A stretch of DNA of 14,191 nucleotides, taken from NCBI GenBank assembly GCA_017621195.1, contig JAGATO010000332.1, positions 1-14,191 of the forward strand, in the 5' to 3' direction. How positions within the stretch are numbered: position 1 is the first letter of the stretch; each line of letters starts with the position of its first letter. Position numbers and translations under genes: made by a program. The stretch comes from Bacillota bacterium (GTDB taxonomy: Bacteria; Bacillota; Clostridia; Peptostreptococcales; Anaerovoracaceae). A model generated the notes under the pieces. It worked only from the letters and a program-made list of their open reading frames with translations, did not search any database and had not been told where the DNA came from. Positions 1 to 6,899 of the stretch are shown here, one piece after another.

Positions 1-531
1 ATTGATAATTTTGTGCCCGTAGTTTTCTCCGATGATAGAGGACAGAATGTCCTTCGGCAGGAAATCCGCCGCTGAAATTATGTTGATGTGATCCTGTCTG
101 GCTCCGGTCCCCTTGGCAGAGCCGCCCCAGTCCAGAAACAGTTCGGAGTTTTTGATGTAGACCTTGCAGGCCCCTCCGATCGCCGGATCGTTCAGCCAAT
201 GAACGTCATCCGTATAAGCCACACCGGCCACCGCCACATCGGCCATCTCCGTGGTCCACCCTGCCGTCTGCTGCTGCAGCGGCACCTCTTTGAGGTAGAT
301 GCCCTCGCCGGATTGGTACAGATCCGAATCCGTATCCTCCAGCATAAAAGCCGCCATCAGCTCCGAATAGGCGATGCGCACGTTGGTAAAATCCACGGCT
401 TCCCGCCTCTTTCCCAGCTGAGCCCCATAGATGGGAACACTGACCGCAGTCATGATACCCAGAATCGCAAGGACGATCAGGAGTTCCACCAGCGTGAATC
501 CTCTGTGGTTTCGGTTGTTATTTCGATTCAT
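1..531 (-). CDS. Type IV prepilin-like protein (partial, C-terminus outside window)
   Basis: The first 177 residues of a pilin or pseudopilin are visible, and the frame is still open at the window edge. The N-terminus is a short basic, Asn-rich leader followed by a class III signal: Gly11 just before Phe12, then TLVELL with the conserved Glu at mature position +5 (residue 16), then a hydrophobic helix to about residue 35. By family knowledge a prepilin peptidase cleaves after Gly11 and methylates Phe12, and the helix packs in the core of a pilus or secretion fibre at the membrane. The rest is a globular pseudopilin-type domain of unknown specificity. The ATG at 531 is preceded by GGAGG eight bases upstream. 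No other pilus gene lies in the window, so major pilin, minor pilin or competence pseudopilin cannot be separated. The class call is secure and the exact role is open. Confidence 0.88.
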   Translation of the reverse strand, partial: MNRNNNRNHRGFTLVELLIVLAILGIMTAVSVPIYGAQLGKRREAVDFTNVRIAYSELMAAFMLEDTDSDLYQSGEGIYLKEVPLQQQTAGWTTEMADVAVAGVAYTDDVHWLNDPAIGGACKVYIKNSELFLDWGGSAKGTGARQDHINIISAADFLPKDILSSIIGENYGHKIIN

Positions 532-565
532 GCCGCAGACCTCCTCTCCCGCAGTATTACAGAAA

Positions 566-594
566 ATTTTACCACAAATTGACCCAATATGGAA
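566..594 (-). promoter_or_regulatory. Candidate promoter for the prepilin gene
   Basis: Reading the minus strand, an extended -10 (TGG then TAAAAT, at 571-566) sits about 35 bases before the prepilin start. A weak -35, TTCCAT (594-589), is 17 bases upstream. The extended TG makes it plausible despite the poor -35. The rest of the 532-799 gap holds only this and the divergent alkD-like promoter. Confidence 0.4.
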
Positions 595-720
595 CATGAT
601 TTCAATCAAATTCCGGAAAGAGTACATCTATTTTCACTCTTTTTTATACACAGAGCGCAAAGAATCATTTCCGTCCGCCGCAATTAGCTTGTCCTGCTGC
701 AATTCTCTTTGTCCGATGCA

Positions 721-749
721 TTGAACTGCACTGTAAGATATGATACGAT
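721..749 (+). promoter_or_regulatory. Candidate sigma-A promoter for the DNA alkylation repair gene
   Basis: TTGAAC at 721-726, a 17-base spacer, and TACGAT at 744-749 preceded by TGA form an extended -10 promoter. It lies about 50 bases before the ATG at 800. The hexamers are only moderately close to consensus, but the spacing and position are right. Confidence 0.5.
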
Positions 750-799
750 GAGGGCGGTGCAGCGGTCACAGGACCGCCGCCAGAAAGGAACGGATCCCC

Positions 800-1642
800 A
801 TGATCACATCGTATCGCCACCAGATTTACAACCGTTTGATGTCCGCCCAGGACCTGACCTACCGGGAATTTCACAGCGGTCTTCTCCCCGGCTTCGACAA
901 AGACCGAATCATCGGCGTGAGGATGCCTCAGCTGCGTCGCATTGCCAAAGATCTATCAATACAGCCTCCCACGGCGGCGGAAGCGGCCGAAGGTCGGATT
1001 CCCTGGCAAGTCTTCTTTCAGGAAATCGAAACGGCGCATCGCGAAGCTTCCTCGCCCGATCGCGAAACGCCTATTCCTGCCTACGAAGAAGTCCTGACTG
1101 CCGGTCTTGCTCTGGCTTATGCCAAGCTGCCGCTTTCAGAACGCTTCCTCTGGATTCGCCGTTTCGTTCCCATGATCGACAACTGGGCTACCTGCGACAC
1201 CTTCTGCGGCACCTGGAAACCCAAGGCTGTGGAGCTTCCTCAAGTGTGGGATTTTCTGATGCAAAGCTATCTGACCGACCTGCGAGGTACCATCCACCAA
1301 AGTAACGCGACAGACGCATCGTCCCAGTGTGATGCAACAGAATACGACCTGCGCTACGGCGTCGTCATGCTCCTGAACCACTTCGTTCAAAACGAAGAAT
1401 ACATCGACCGAATCCTGGAGATCTGCAACGAGATCGATCATCCCGGCTATTACGTCAAAATGGCCGTAGCCTGGGCTCTGTCCTACGCTTTCATCTTCTT
1501 CCCTGACAAGACCGTAGCATTGTTTCAGTCCCCGGATAACCGACTGGACGATTTCACCTACAATAAGTCCATCCAGAAGGCCTGCGAATCCTTCCGCATC
1601 TCCAAAGAGCAGAAGGCCTTTCTGCGCACGCTGCGGCGCTGA
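800..1642 (+). CDS. DNA alkylation repair protein, AlkD-like HEAT-repeat glycosylase
   Basis: A 280-residue protein of the AlkC/AlkD superfamily (DNA_alkylation domain). In this family a stack of HEAT-like helices grips DNA and removes N3- or N7-alkylated purines by base excision. The hallmark N-terminal stretch IIGVRMPQLRRIAKDL is at residues 37-52. Residues equivalent to those used by Bacillus cereus AlkD are present: Trp129 and Asp133 in NWATCD, Arg185 in YDLRYG, and Trp225 in VAWALSYAF, so the catalytic Asp and its aromatic partners are intact. Family members are usually about 220-240 residues; the extra length is two polar insertions near residues 55-95 and 160-180. The start at 800 has a weak AAAGGA about 11 bases upstream. 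The gene is monocistronic and runs tail-to-tail with the cysteine-rich gene, 19 bases away. The last codons carry a 19-base tandem duplication. Confidence 0.9.
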   Translation: MITSYRHQIYNRLMSAQDLTYREFHSGLLPGFDKDRIIGVRMPQLRRIAKDLSIQPPTAAEAAEGRIPWQVFFQEIETAHREASSPDRETPIPAYEEVLTAGLALAYAKLPLSERFLWIRRFVPMIDNWATCDTFCGTWKPKAVELPQVWDFLMQSYLTDLRGTIHQSNATDASSQCDATEYDLRYGVVMLLNHFVQNEEYIDRILEICNEIDHPGYYVKMAVAWALSYAFIFFPDKTVALFQSPDNRLDDFTYNKSIQKACESFRISKEQKAFLRTLRR

Positions 1643-1659
1643 CCGCACGCTGCGGCGCT
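1622..1659. repeat. 19-bp tandem duplication across the alkD-like stop codon
   Basis: A 16-base unit (CGCACGCTGCGGCGCT) occurs at 1625-1640 and again at 1644-1659, a period of 19 bases. The first copy encodes the last residues of the DNA repair protein (RTLRR) and the second lies just past the stop, filling the gap to the convergent gene. It looks like a local slippage duplication. I see no hairpin with a U-tract here. Confidence 0.75.
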
Positions 1660-1661
1660 TC

Positions 1662-2105
1662 TTATTCCGTTTCCTTATCGATCACCATAGTGATCTTCCG
1701 CCCCTGTTCATCCATGGCCCATACCGTTCCCCAGGACACATCGTTGAAATCGAAGGGTCTTTCGGGATCGTAGAGCTCACCGTACTCGTACATGACGCAG
1801 ACCTCGAACATGTCGTTTCCACCGTTGGTCTTCAGAAGAATCCCCTCCAGCGCTTCCCGGGGAGATCCCGTGGTGTATTCCGCCTGGTCAAAGACCGTGA
1901 TCTTCCTTCCGCAGTTGGGGCAGACCGCTACCACCGTAGGGTTCTTATCGCAGACCATGCGGAACACATAGCATCCGCAGTCGCACTTCACCTGATACAC
2001 CAGATGGTGTTGGTTGGAAAATTTATCTCTGATCTCCCGGAACGGGCTTTCGTCGATCACCGGCTGACACAGGCCGTCGATGTGATCGGGACAACAGTAT
2101 TTCAT
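1662..2105 (-). CDS. Small cysteine-rich (zinc-ribbon-like) protein, function unknown
   Basis: A 147-residue soluble protein with no signal peptide or membrane helix. Its only clear feature is a Cys cluster resembling a zinc ribbon: Cys41, Cys43 and Cys45 in VKCDCGCYVF and CPNCGRKI at residues 62-69, with further cysteines at 4, 5, 13 and 52. The C-terminal half is acidic and aromatic (residues 95-147) and matches no domain I recognise. The ATG at 2105 was chosen over in-frame upstream codons because GGAAG lies about eight to ten bases before it and the upstream extension is basic and low in complexity. The upstream neighbour on the same strand is the SOD-like gene, 168 bases away. Binding of one zinc by the cysteines is inferred. 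The gene is probably real, since the frame is clean and it has a ribosome binding site, but its function is unknown. Confidence 0.72.
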   Translation of the reverse strand: MKYCCPDHIDGLCQPVIDESPFREIRDKFSNQHHLVYQVKCDCGCYVFRMVCDKNPTVVAVCPNCGRKITVFDQAEYTTGSPREALEGILLKTNGGNDMFEVCVMYEYGELYDPERPFDFNDVSWGTVWAMDEQGRKITMVIDKETE

Positions 2106-2216
2106 CGTTCGTACTTCCTTTCTTCTCTCTAACAGGCAAAAGAGACGCCACGCCAGCGCTCGTCGCCGTGATTCAGCTTCTCCTCCGCCGTCCTTCTCCC
2201 TGTCGCACACAGTAAA

Positions 2217-2245
2217 ATTGTGTCACATCCGCTAAAGAAAATCAA
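2217..2245 (-). promoter_or_regulatory. Candidate promoter for the cysteine-rich gene
   Basis: On the minus strand TTGATT (2245-2240), a 17-base spacer and CACAAT (2222-2217) preceded by TGA give an extended -10 arrangement between the SOD-like stop and the cysteine-rich start. The -10 is weak, and read-through from the SOD-like gene is also possible because I see no terminator between them. Confidence 0.38.
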
Positions 2246-2273
2246 GAGCCGTTTCTCAGCGGAATCCGCGCCT

Positions 2274-2801
2274 TCAATCCAATCGACGGATCACGCCGCA
2301 GGCAATCATCGGGCCGGCGTCTCCCGACGGCTGAGTCTTGAAATCATCGGCGCCGCCGTGAATGATCACGGTCCTTCCAATGACTTCTTCCACGCCAAAG
2401 CGGGACGTCAGCACTGCACCGAAGGCATATCCCCCGTTGGAAAACAGCGGCGGCAGATCCCCCGCGTGGTAAGGATGCGGACAGCCGTAGGGATTGTAGT
2501 GACCTCCCGCATTAGGAAACGGCCCCGCTGGGGCCGGGGTTGCCTCACCCTCGTAACGGGAACTGCAGTTCCCTCCCTCGTGAATATGCATGGCAAAGAT
2601 GGATTTTTCGCAGCTGTCCTCGCTGACCGGAAGGCCTCCCACCGACCAAAGCAGCAGCGCTCCCATCTCCGTCTGATAAAAATACACGATCCCATTCACT
2701 TCTTCCTGGCCGTCCGGCCCCTGTACCGCCGCAGCTGCCTGCGGATTGGTCTGGGAAATCCAATCGTACAGCTCCGTGAATTGTCCCTGTGCATCGAACA
2801 T
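2274..2801 (-). CDS. Cu/Zn superoxide dismutase-like protein
   Basis: A 175-residue protein of the SodC family. All metal ligands can be placed: copper His72 and His74 in MHIHEGGNC, bridging His101 in GGHYNP, zinc His109, His112 and Asp115 in CPHPYHAGDL, and copper His148 in IIHGGADDF. The structural disulfide pair Cys79 and Cys168 (IACGVI) is also present. The active-site Arg that guides superoxide (GNAGxR in classical enzymes) is replaced by Met165 in GDAGPMIACG, so dismutase efficiency may be reduced or the role changed. There is no signal peptide, whereas most bacterial SodC proteins are exported, so this one is predicted cytosolic. The start at 2801 follows AGGAGGTGAT, a near-perfect anti-Shine-Dalgarno match. 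It is divergent from the M20 dipeptidase gene. The family call is firm; enzymatic activity is uncertain. Confidence 0.88.
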   Translation of the reverse strand: MFDAQGQFTELYDWISQTNPQAAAAVQGPDGQEEVNGIVYFYQTEMGALLLWSVGGLPVSEDSCEKSIFAMHIHEGGNCSSRYEGEATPAPAGPFPNAGGHYNPYGCPHPYHAGDLPPLFSNGGYAFGAVLTSRFGVEEVIGRTVIIHGGADDFKTQPSGDAGPMIACGVIRRLD

Positions 2802-2891
2802 AACGCATCACCTCCTGCGTCATTGTACGCTGCCGCTGACGGCCCTATACCAACAACCTTCAGCCGCCGCTTTCGATCTGCGGGCATCGGA

Positions 2892-2920
2892 TTGCTTCTC
2901 TCTGTCGAACCTGATATAAT
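2892..2920 (+). promoter_or_regulatory. Strong sigma-A promoter for the M20 dipeptidase
   Basis: TTGCTT at 2892-2897, a 17-base spacer, and a perfect TATAAT at 2915-2920 with the extended TGA before it. It lies about 48 bases ahead of the ATG at 2968. This is one of the two best promoter matches in the window. Confidence 0.75.
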
Positions 2921-2967
2921 CGACGTATATCCATATGACTTGCGTGGTACAAAGAAAGGAGTCGTCC

Positions 2968-4323
2968 ATGAACCGCATCCATGAATACATCGACCAAAAC
3001 CGCGACCGCTACGTACAGGATCTCATCGACATCGTATCGAAGCCCAGCATCGGCACCGATCCGGAACAGACGCGTCTCTGCGCCGAAGCGATCCGCGATA
3101 AGATGAAAGCCATGGGAATTCCCGCTCAGATCCTCGAAACCATCAACAATCCCGTCATCTACGCGGAGCTTCCCGCCAGTCGTGAGAACATGCCTACCGT
3201 CCTGTTCTACGGTCATTACGACGTGCAGCCCGCCCGGGATCTGGACCTGTGGGACAGCGAACCCTTTGCGCCGGAGATCCGCAATGGAAGGATCTACGGC
3301 AGAGGCGTTGCAGATAACAAGGGACAGTTCCTGACCCAGCTGCTGGCCATCGAAGCCTACCTGAAACAGACCGGTGAGGTTCCGGTCAACGTAAAGGTCA
3401 TTCTGGACGGCGAAGAGGAGATCGGCAGCAAAGGTCTGGCCGACTTCGCGGCCAAGAACAAGGATCTGCTGAAGGCGGATCTGGTCTACACGTCCGACGG
3501 CGGGACACAGAATCCGGAAATTCCCACCATCAACTTCGGCGTGCGCGGCGTCATGAATTTCGACCTGACTCTGGAAACCGCCAGCACCGACAACCACTCC
3601 GGAAATAAGGGCGGCGTCACCCGTAATCCCGCCTGGGACATGGTACAGCTTCTGAGCAAAATGCTCGATGAAAACGGTCGCGTCCTCATTCCCGGCTTCT
3701 ACGATGCCGTGGTCCCCATGTCTCCCAAGGACCGGGAGCTGGTGGAAGCCCTTCCCTTCCGTCCGGAACAGTTTGCCAGAGACTTTGGCGTCAAGGAGAT
3801 CGTCGCCAGAGACAAGGTGGACTACTACGACAAGCTGATGTTCCAGCCCACTCTGACCATCAACGGAATGTTCAGCGGCTACACCGGTGCCGGCTGTAAG
3901 AACATCATTCCCAAGAGCGCTACCGCCAAGATGGAAGTCCGCTTCGCCTGGAAGCAGAACCCCGAAACCATCTACCGCCTGATCGAAGACTTCGTCAAAG
4001 AACGCAACCCGCAGGTACAGATGTGCATGGTGGAGGACTATATGTATCCCTCCCGAAACAACACGGAGCTCCCCATCTACGAGCCAGTGATTGAAGCTGT
4101 GGAAAAGATCTGGGGTGCCAAGGCCGTCATCTCTCCCGTCAGCGGCGGCAGCCTACCCGAATTCATCTGGACCAGTATCCTGGAACAGCCGTCCATCCTG
4201 ATTCCCTATGCCAACCCGGATGAAGCCAACCACGCGCCCAACGAAAATCTGGATCTGTCCCTCTTCCAAAAGGGAATCCACACCACAGCGGAGGTATTGC
4301 ACGCCCTGGCTTCTCAAAAATAG
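2968..4323 (+). CDS. M20 family dipeptidase / metallopeptidase
   Basis: A 451-residue di-zinc M20 peptidase of the carnosinase/DapE/ArgE superfamily. The visible catalytic residues are His83 and Asp85 (YGHYDVQP), bridging Asp116 (GVADNKGQ), general base Glu150 and metal ligand Glu151 (DGEEEIGS), Asp176 (YTSDGG) and His422 (EANHAPNENL). A dimerisation (lid) domain occupies roughly residues 190-330. It is full length for the family and has no signal peptide, so it should hydrolyse imported dipeptides or acylated amino acids in the cytoplasm. The ATG at 2968 is preferred over the upstream in-frame ATG at 2935 because AAAGGAG lies six bases before it. It is monocistronic with its own promoter. 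Exact substrate cannot be read from sequence; PepV-like or CNDP-like dipeptidase is most likely. Confidence 0.92.
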   Translation: MNRIHEYIDQNRDRYVQDLIDIVSKPSIGTDPEQTRLCAEAIRDKMKAMGIPAQILETINNPVIYAELPASRENMPTVLFYGHYDVQPARDLDLWDSEPFAPEIRNGRIYGRGVADNKGQFLTQLLAIEAYLKQTGEVPVNVKVILDGEEEIGSKGLADFAAKNKDLLKADLVYTSDGGTQNPEIPTINFGVRGVMNFDLTLETASTDNHSGNKGGVTRNPAWDMVQLLSKMLDENGRVLIPGFYDAVVPMSPKDRELVEALPFRPEQFARDFGVKEIVARDKVDYYDKLMFQPTLTINGMFSGYTGAGCKNIIPKSATAKMEVRFAWKQNPETIYRLIEDFVKERNPQVQMCMVEDYMYPSRNNTELPIYEPVIEAVEKIWGAKAVISPVSGGSLPEFIWTSILEQPSILIPYANPDEANHAPNENLDLSLFQKGIHTTAEVLHALASQK

Positions 4324-4345
4324 CGTATCAAACTCACCTCACGAT

Positions 4346-4390
4346 AAAAACGCTGCAGATTCCACGGTCCATGGTCCGTGGACTGCAGCG
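4346..4390 (-). terminator. Intrinsic terminator of the envelope operon
   Basis: A long hairpin with arms CGCTGCAG (4351-4358) and CTGCAGCG (4383-4390), extended by TCCACGG/CCGTGGA (4361-4367, 4376-4382) with a two-base bulge and an eight-base loop. On the minus strand it is followed directly by five T residues (4350-4346). It lies 57 bases past the last gene of the minus-strand operon. It may also slow transcription from the converging dipeptidase gene, although the plus-strand side has no real T-tract. Confidence 0.85.
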
Positions 4391-4446
4391 TATTATAATG
4401 GATGGATCATCTTTTCCTGGGCTTCGATTGAACTTCGATTGGACCT

Positions 4447-5157
4447 CTACTGAACGACGCGATTCATGATCTGGGTCACCATGTACGGTCCTACGCAGGG
4501 GAAATTCACGATGAAATTACCGGTGGTTTCATCGTATTCCTTCATCTCCAGCACGTAGTACGTCTTCTTCACCGGATCACATTGAATGATCCGGAACGCT
4601 TCCTTCTTACCGGAGCGCATCACCTCATCGCCGGAGATGGACACTTGAATCTGTCCGTTCTCTAAAACGACAGCCTGGCCGTCCACGACGAGCTGATCTC
4701 CTACGGTCACCCTCTTTCCGCTGACCGCATACTTGAAATCACGGAAATACGTCAGCTGATCCAGAGAATCCAGGTCGAAGGATCCTTCCTGCTTCAGCTC
4801 CCGAATGATATCGGCCACAGTGGGAATATCGTCTACCACGGGCGTCCCGTTTTCAGCCACGCCGGTCACGGCGCTGGCCGCCATGCCGATGACTTTGGAC
4901 AGCGGTGTTTCCTGCAGTTCACCCGCCTCGTCCGCAATCATGTATTCTTCGCTGTTTGCCCGATCCGTATAGACGTCTGTCCGGGAGAGAACGGCAGCCG
5001 CATTGGTTCCGTCCGTGCTATCTTCGGCAACAGCGGATTCCACTTCTCCCTGCAGGCCGGCGATGCTGGGAGAGGCAAATACCTGTAGAAAGCTGCCGGC
5101 CATCAGAATCGCCACAGCAACGGCCGCCGCCAACACTTTATAATCCATGCGTTTCAT
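4447..5157 (-). CDS. Exported protein of unknown function, last gene of the envelope operon
   Basis: A 236-residue protein with a clear N-terminal signal: MKRMDYK, a hydrophobic core at about residues 8-27, and a likely cleavage site after VFA at residue 28. An uncleaved anchor is also possible. The mature part starts with an acidic, Ser/Thr/Ala-rich stretch to about residue 100. It is followed by a predicted alpha/beta region with GKRVTVGDQLVVDGQAV near 145-165 and a C-terminal beta-rich segment ending in FPCVGPYMVTQIMNRVV. I recognise no enzyme motif. Its ATG abuts the stop of the LCP gene, with GGAGG eight bases upstream inside that gene, so the two are translationally coupled. By context it should act at the cell surface with the LCP protein, for example as an accessory factor for polymer attachment; that is inference only. 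Confidence 0.78.
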   Translation of the reverse strand: MKRMDYKVLAAAVAVAILMAGSFLQVFASPSIAGLQGEVESAVAEDSTDGTNAAAVLSRTDVYTDRANSEEYMIADEAGELQETPLSKVIGMAASAVTGVAENGTPVVDDIPTVADIIRELKQEGSFDLDSLDQLTYFRDFKYAVSGKRVTVGDQLVVDGQAVVLENGQIQVSISGDEVMRSGKKEAFRIIQCDPVKKTYYVLEMKEYDETTGNFIVNFPCVGPYMVTQIMNRVVQ

Positions 5158-6138
5158 CTATTCCGCCTCCGTTCCTTCTTCCAGATAGAACAATTCCAGA
5201 ATGGTCTCAATCTGTCTGTCCTGATCCAGATGTACCTCATCGTACTGACCGTTCTTTACGTTTTGTCCCGACATCCGATAGATGTGATCCCCGGAGAACT
5301 CCAGTCCAGAAAGAAGCGAAGTCAGGCTCAGGTACTGGTTTTTGGCAATGCTGGTGTACATGTGCGGCGACAGAGCCTGGATCTTCGTCCACACGCCCTC
5401 CGGGTCCTCCGCCGCGCCCGCCATAAACCGTTCCATGCGGCCCACGTTGGAGAAGGGCAGCCCGATATCCCGGTAACGCAGGTAGTCGGAAACGTTGGAA
5501 TCGTCCAGCGTCACGGTTGTCCCGGCCGTAAGCTCCGGATACAGCAAAACCAGATCGTCGTTGGTCACGGTTACCGTCACGCCGCCCACCATATCGTTGA
5601 TCTCCTTCAGGCAGCTCTCATTGGTCACCACGTACTCGTGGATGGGAACGCCTCCCAATATCCGCGACACCGCAGCCGTCAGATTGTCACAGCTGGCTTT
5701 TCCCCCGTCGCCGTAGGTAAACGCATAACCGATCTGCGTTTCGTATTGATCGCGATAATTTCCGTTCATTGTATAGCGGTCCACGGCGGCCAGAGTATCC
5801 CGGCTGATGGTCAGCAACTTCACGTCCTTATGGTAATCGTCCAGCACGGCGACGCAGATGGTATCGGCTCGCGGAGCGATGGAATAGCGGTTCGACGTGG
5901 TCAGCTCTCCGCCGGAATCGATTCCGGCATACAGCACTGTGGTGATTCTGGAATTGTAGTCGTATTCCTTTCCGTCGTAGGAAACGTGCAGATAATTATC
6001 CTGCATCTCTTCCAACGCTTCTCCGGACGTGATCTCCGTCTTGCTCTGCCGTTGCTGATCCCGAAGGACGAACAGACAAAAGCAGAACAGAAGTAAAATC
6101 AGGATCGCCGCCAGGACGTATTGTTTCTTCGTTTTCAT
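5158..6138 (-). CDS. LytR-CpsA-Psr (LCP) family wall-polymer ligase
   Basis: A 326-residue membrane-anchored protein. One N-terminal helix (about residues 8-25) is followed by an extracellular LCP domain. Family signature residues are visible: Asp74 in AGID, Arg90 and Asp92 in PRADTI, Arg113 and Asp114 in ISRDT, the YGDGGKASCDNLTAAVSRIL segment at 142-161, VGGVTV at 184-189, Arg223 in LRYRD, and Arg234/Arg237 in NVGRMER. LCP proteins transfer undecaprenyl-linked glycopolymers such as teichoic acid or capsule onto peptidoglycan. The gene overlaps the upstream kinase gene by ATGA and touches the downstream gene, fitting a single transcript. The specific polymer cannot be told, because no glycosyltransferase gene is nearby. 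Confidence 0.88.
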   Translation of the reverse strand: MKTKKQYVLAAILILLLFCFCLFVLRDQQRQSKTEITSGEALEEMQDNYLHVSYDGKEYDYNSRITTVLYAGIDSGGELTTSNRYSIAPRADTICVAVLDDYHKDVKLLTISRDTLAAVDRYTMNGNYRDQYETQIGYAFTYGDGGKASCDNLTAAVSRILGGVPIHEYVVTNESCLKEINDMVGGVTVTVTNDDLVLLYPELTAGTTVTLDDSNVSDYLRYRDIGLPFSNVGRMERFMAGAAEDPEGVWTKIQALSPHMYTSIAKNQYLSLTSLLSGLEFSGDHIYRMSGQNVKNGQYDEVHLDQDRQIETILELFYLEEGTEAE

Positions 6139-6899
6139 TCCGTCTTACCCTTCTGCGTTTCCTTGGTGTCTCTGTTTTCCTGAACCTCTTTGGCGTAGGT
6201 CCCATAACCGTAACCGTAGCGCCCGTACCGACCGTAGCCGTATTTTCTGTACGCGCCGTAAGTGCCATTGGGAGAAATTCGATTCAGAACCACGCCGAGG
6301 ATCTTTGCTCCGGCATATTCCAGCTGCTCCTTGGCGCGGATGGCGTCCCTGCGGTCCGTCCCGGCGCTTTCCACCACCAGAATCGTGGTATCGCACTGCT
6401 TGGCGATGATAGCTGCGTCGATGACGATGTTGATCGGCGGTGTATCCACCACCACGTAATCGTATTGTTTTTTGACTGCGGCGATCAGCTCTGAAAACAG
6501 ATTCCCGGAGAGGAGTTCACTGGGATTGGGTGCAAAGGATCCGGAAAAGATCATATCCAGATCGGCATCGTTGGTGGGATAGATCAACTCCTCCAGCGTC
6601 AGCTTTCCGCAGAGGTACTCGCTGAGTCCCACGGTTTTTTCTATGATATGATAGCGCTTTTTCACTTTGGAATTTCGGATATCACAGTCCAGATACAACG
6701 TCCTTTTCCCCAGCGCTGCCAAGCTCACGGCAAGGCGGAATGCCATGGAGGATTTCCCTTCATTGGCTCTGGCGCTGGTAACGCCGATGACCGATACGTC
6801 ATATCCGGCCATCTGAATGTTTCCCCGCAGGGTGTTGATGGATTCTCTGGCCCGAAATTCCAGAGACTTCATTCGAAATGCGATCCTCTCCCTGGTCAT
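6135..6899 (-). CDS. CpsD/EpsB/YwqD-type tyrosine autokinase (BY-kinase)
   Basis: A 254-residue cytoplasmic P-loop kinase that partners the membrane Wzz/CpsC-like protein encoded just upstream. Walker A is TSARANEGKSS (41-51), Walker A' is LYLDCDIR (68-75) and Walker B is VVVDTPP (149-155). The C-terminal autophosphorylation tail is strikingly tyrosine-rich: nine Tyr residues between 214 and 235, in a pattern of repeated YG and RYG units. By family knowledge, ATP-driven phosphorylation cycles of the Tyr cluster control polysaccharide chain length and export. Its start overlaps the co-polymerase stop (ATGA) and its stop overlaps the LCP start. Members of this family usually sit beside a PHP-type tyrosine phosphatase (CpsB/YwqE), which is absent here and may be encoded elsewhere. 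Confidence 0.92.
   Translation of the reverse strand: MTRERIAFRMKSLEFRARESINTLRGNIQMAGYDVSVIGVTSARANEGKSSMAFRLAVSLAALGKRTLYLDCDIRNSKVKKRYHIIEKTVGLSEYLCGKLTLEELIYPTNDADLDMIFSGSFAPNPSELLSGNLFSELIAAVKKQYDYVVVDTPPINIVIDAAIIAKQCDTTILVVESAGTDRRDAIRAKEQLEYAGAKILGVVLNRISPNGTYGAYRKYGYGRYGRYGYGYGTYAKEVQENRDTKETQKGKTE

Noticed and set aside
2860..3597. A 245-codon minus-strand frame opposite the dipeptidase
   Set aside because: The plus-strand M20 dipeptidase has all catalytic residues, a promoter and a ribosome binding site. The antisense frame has none of these.
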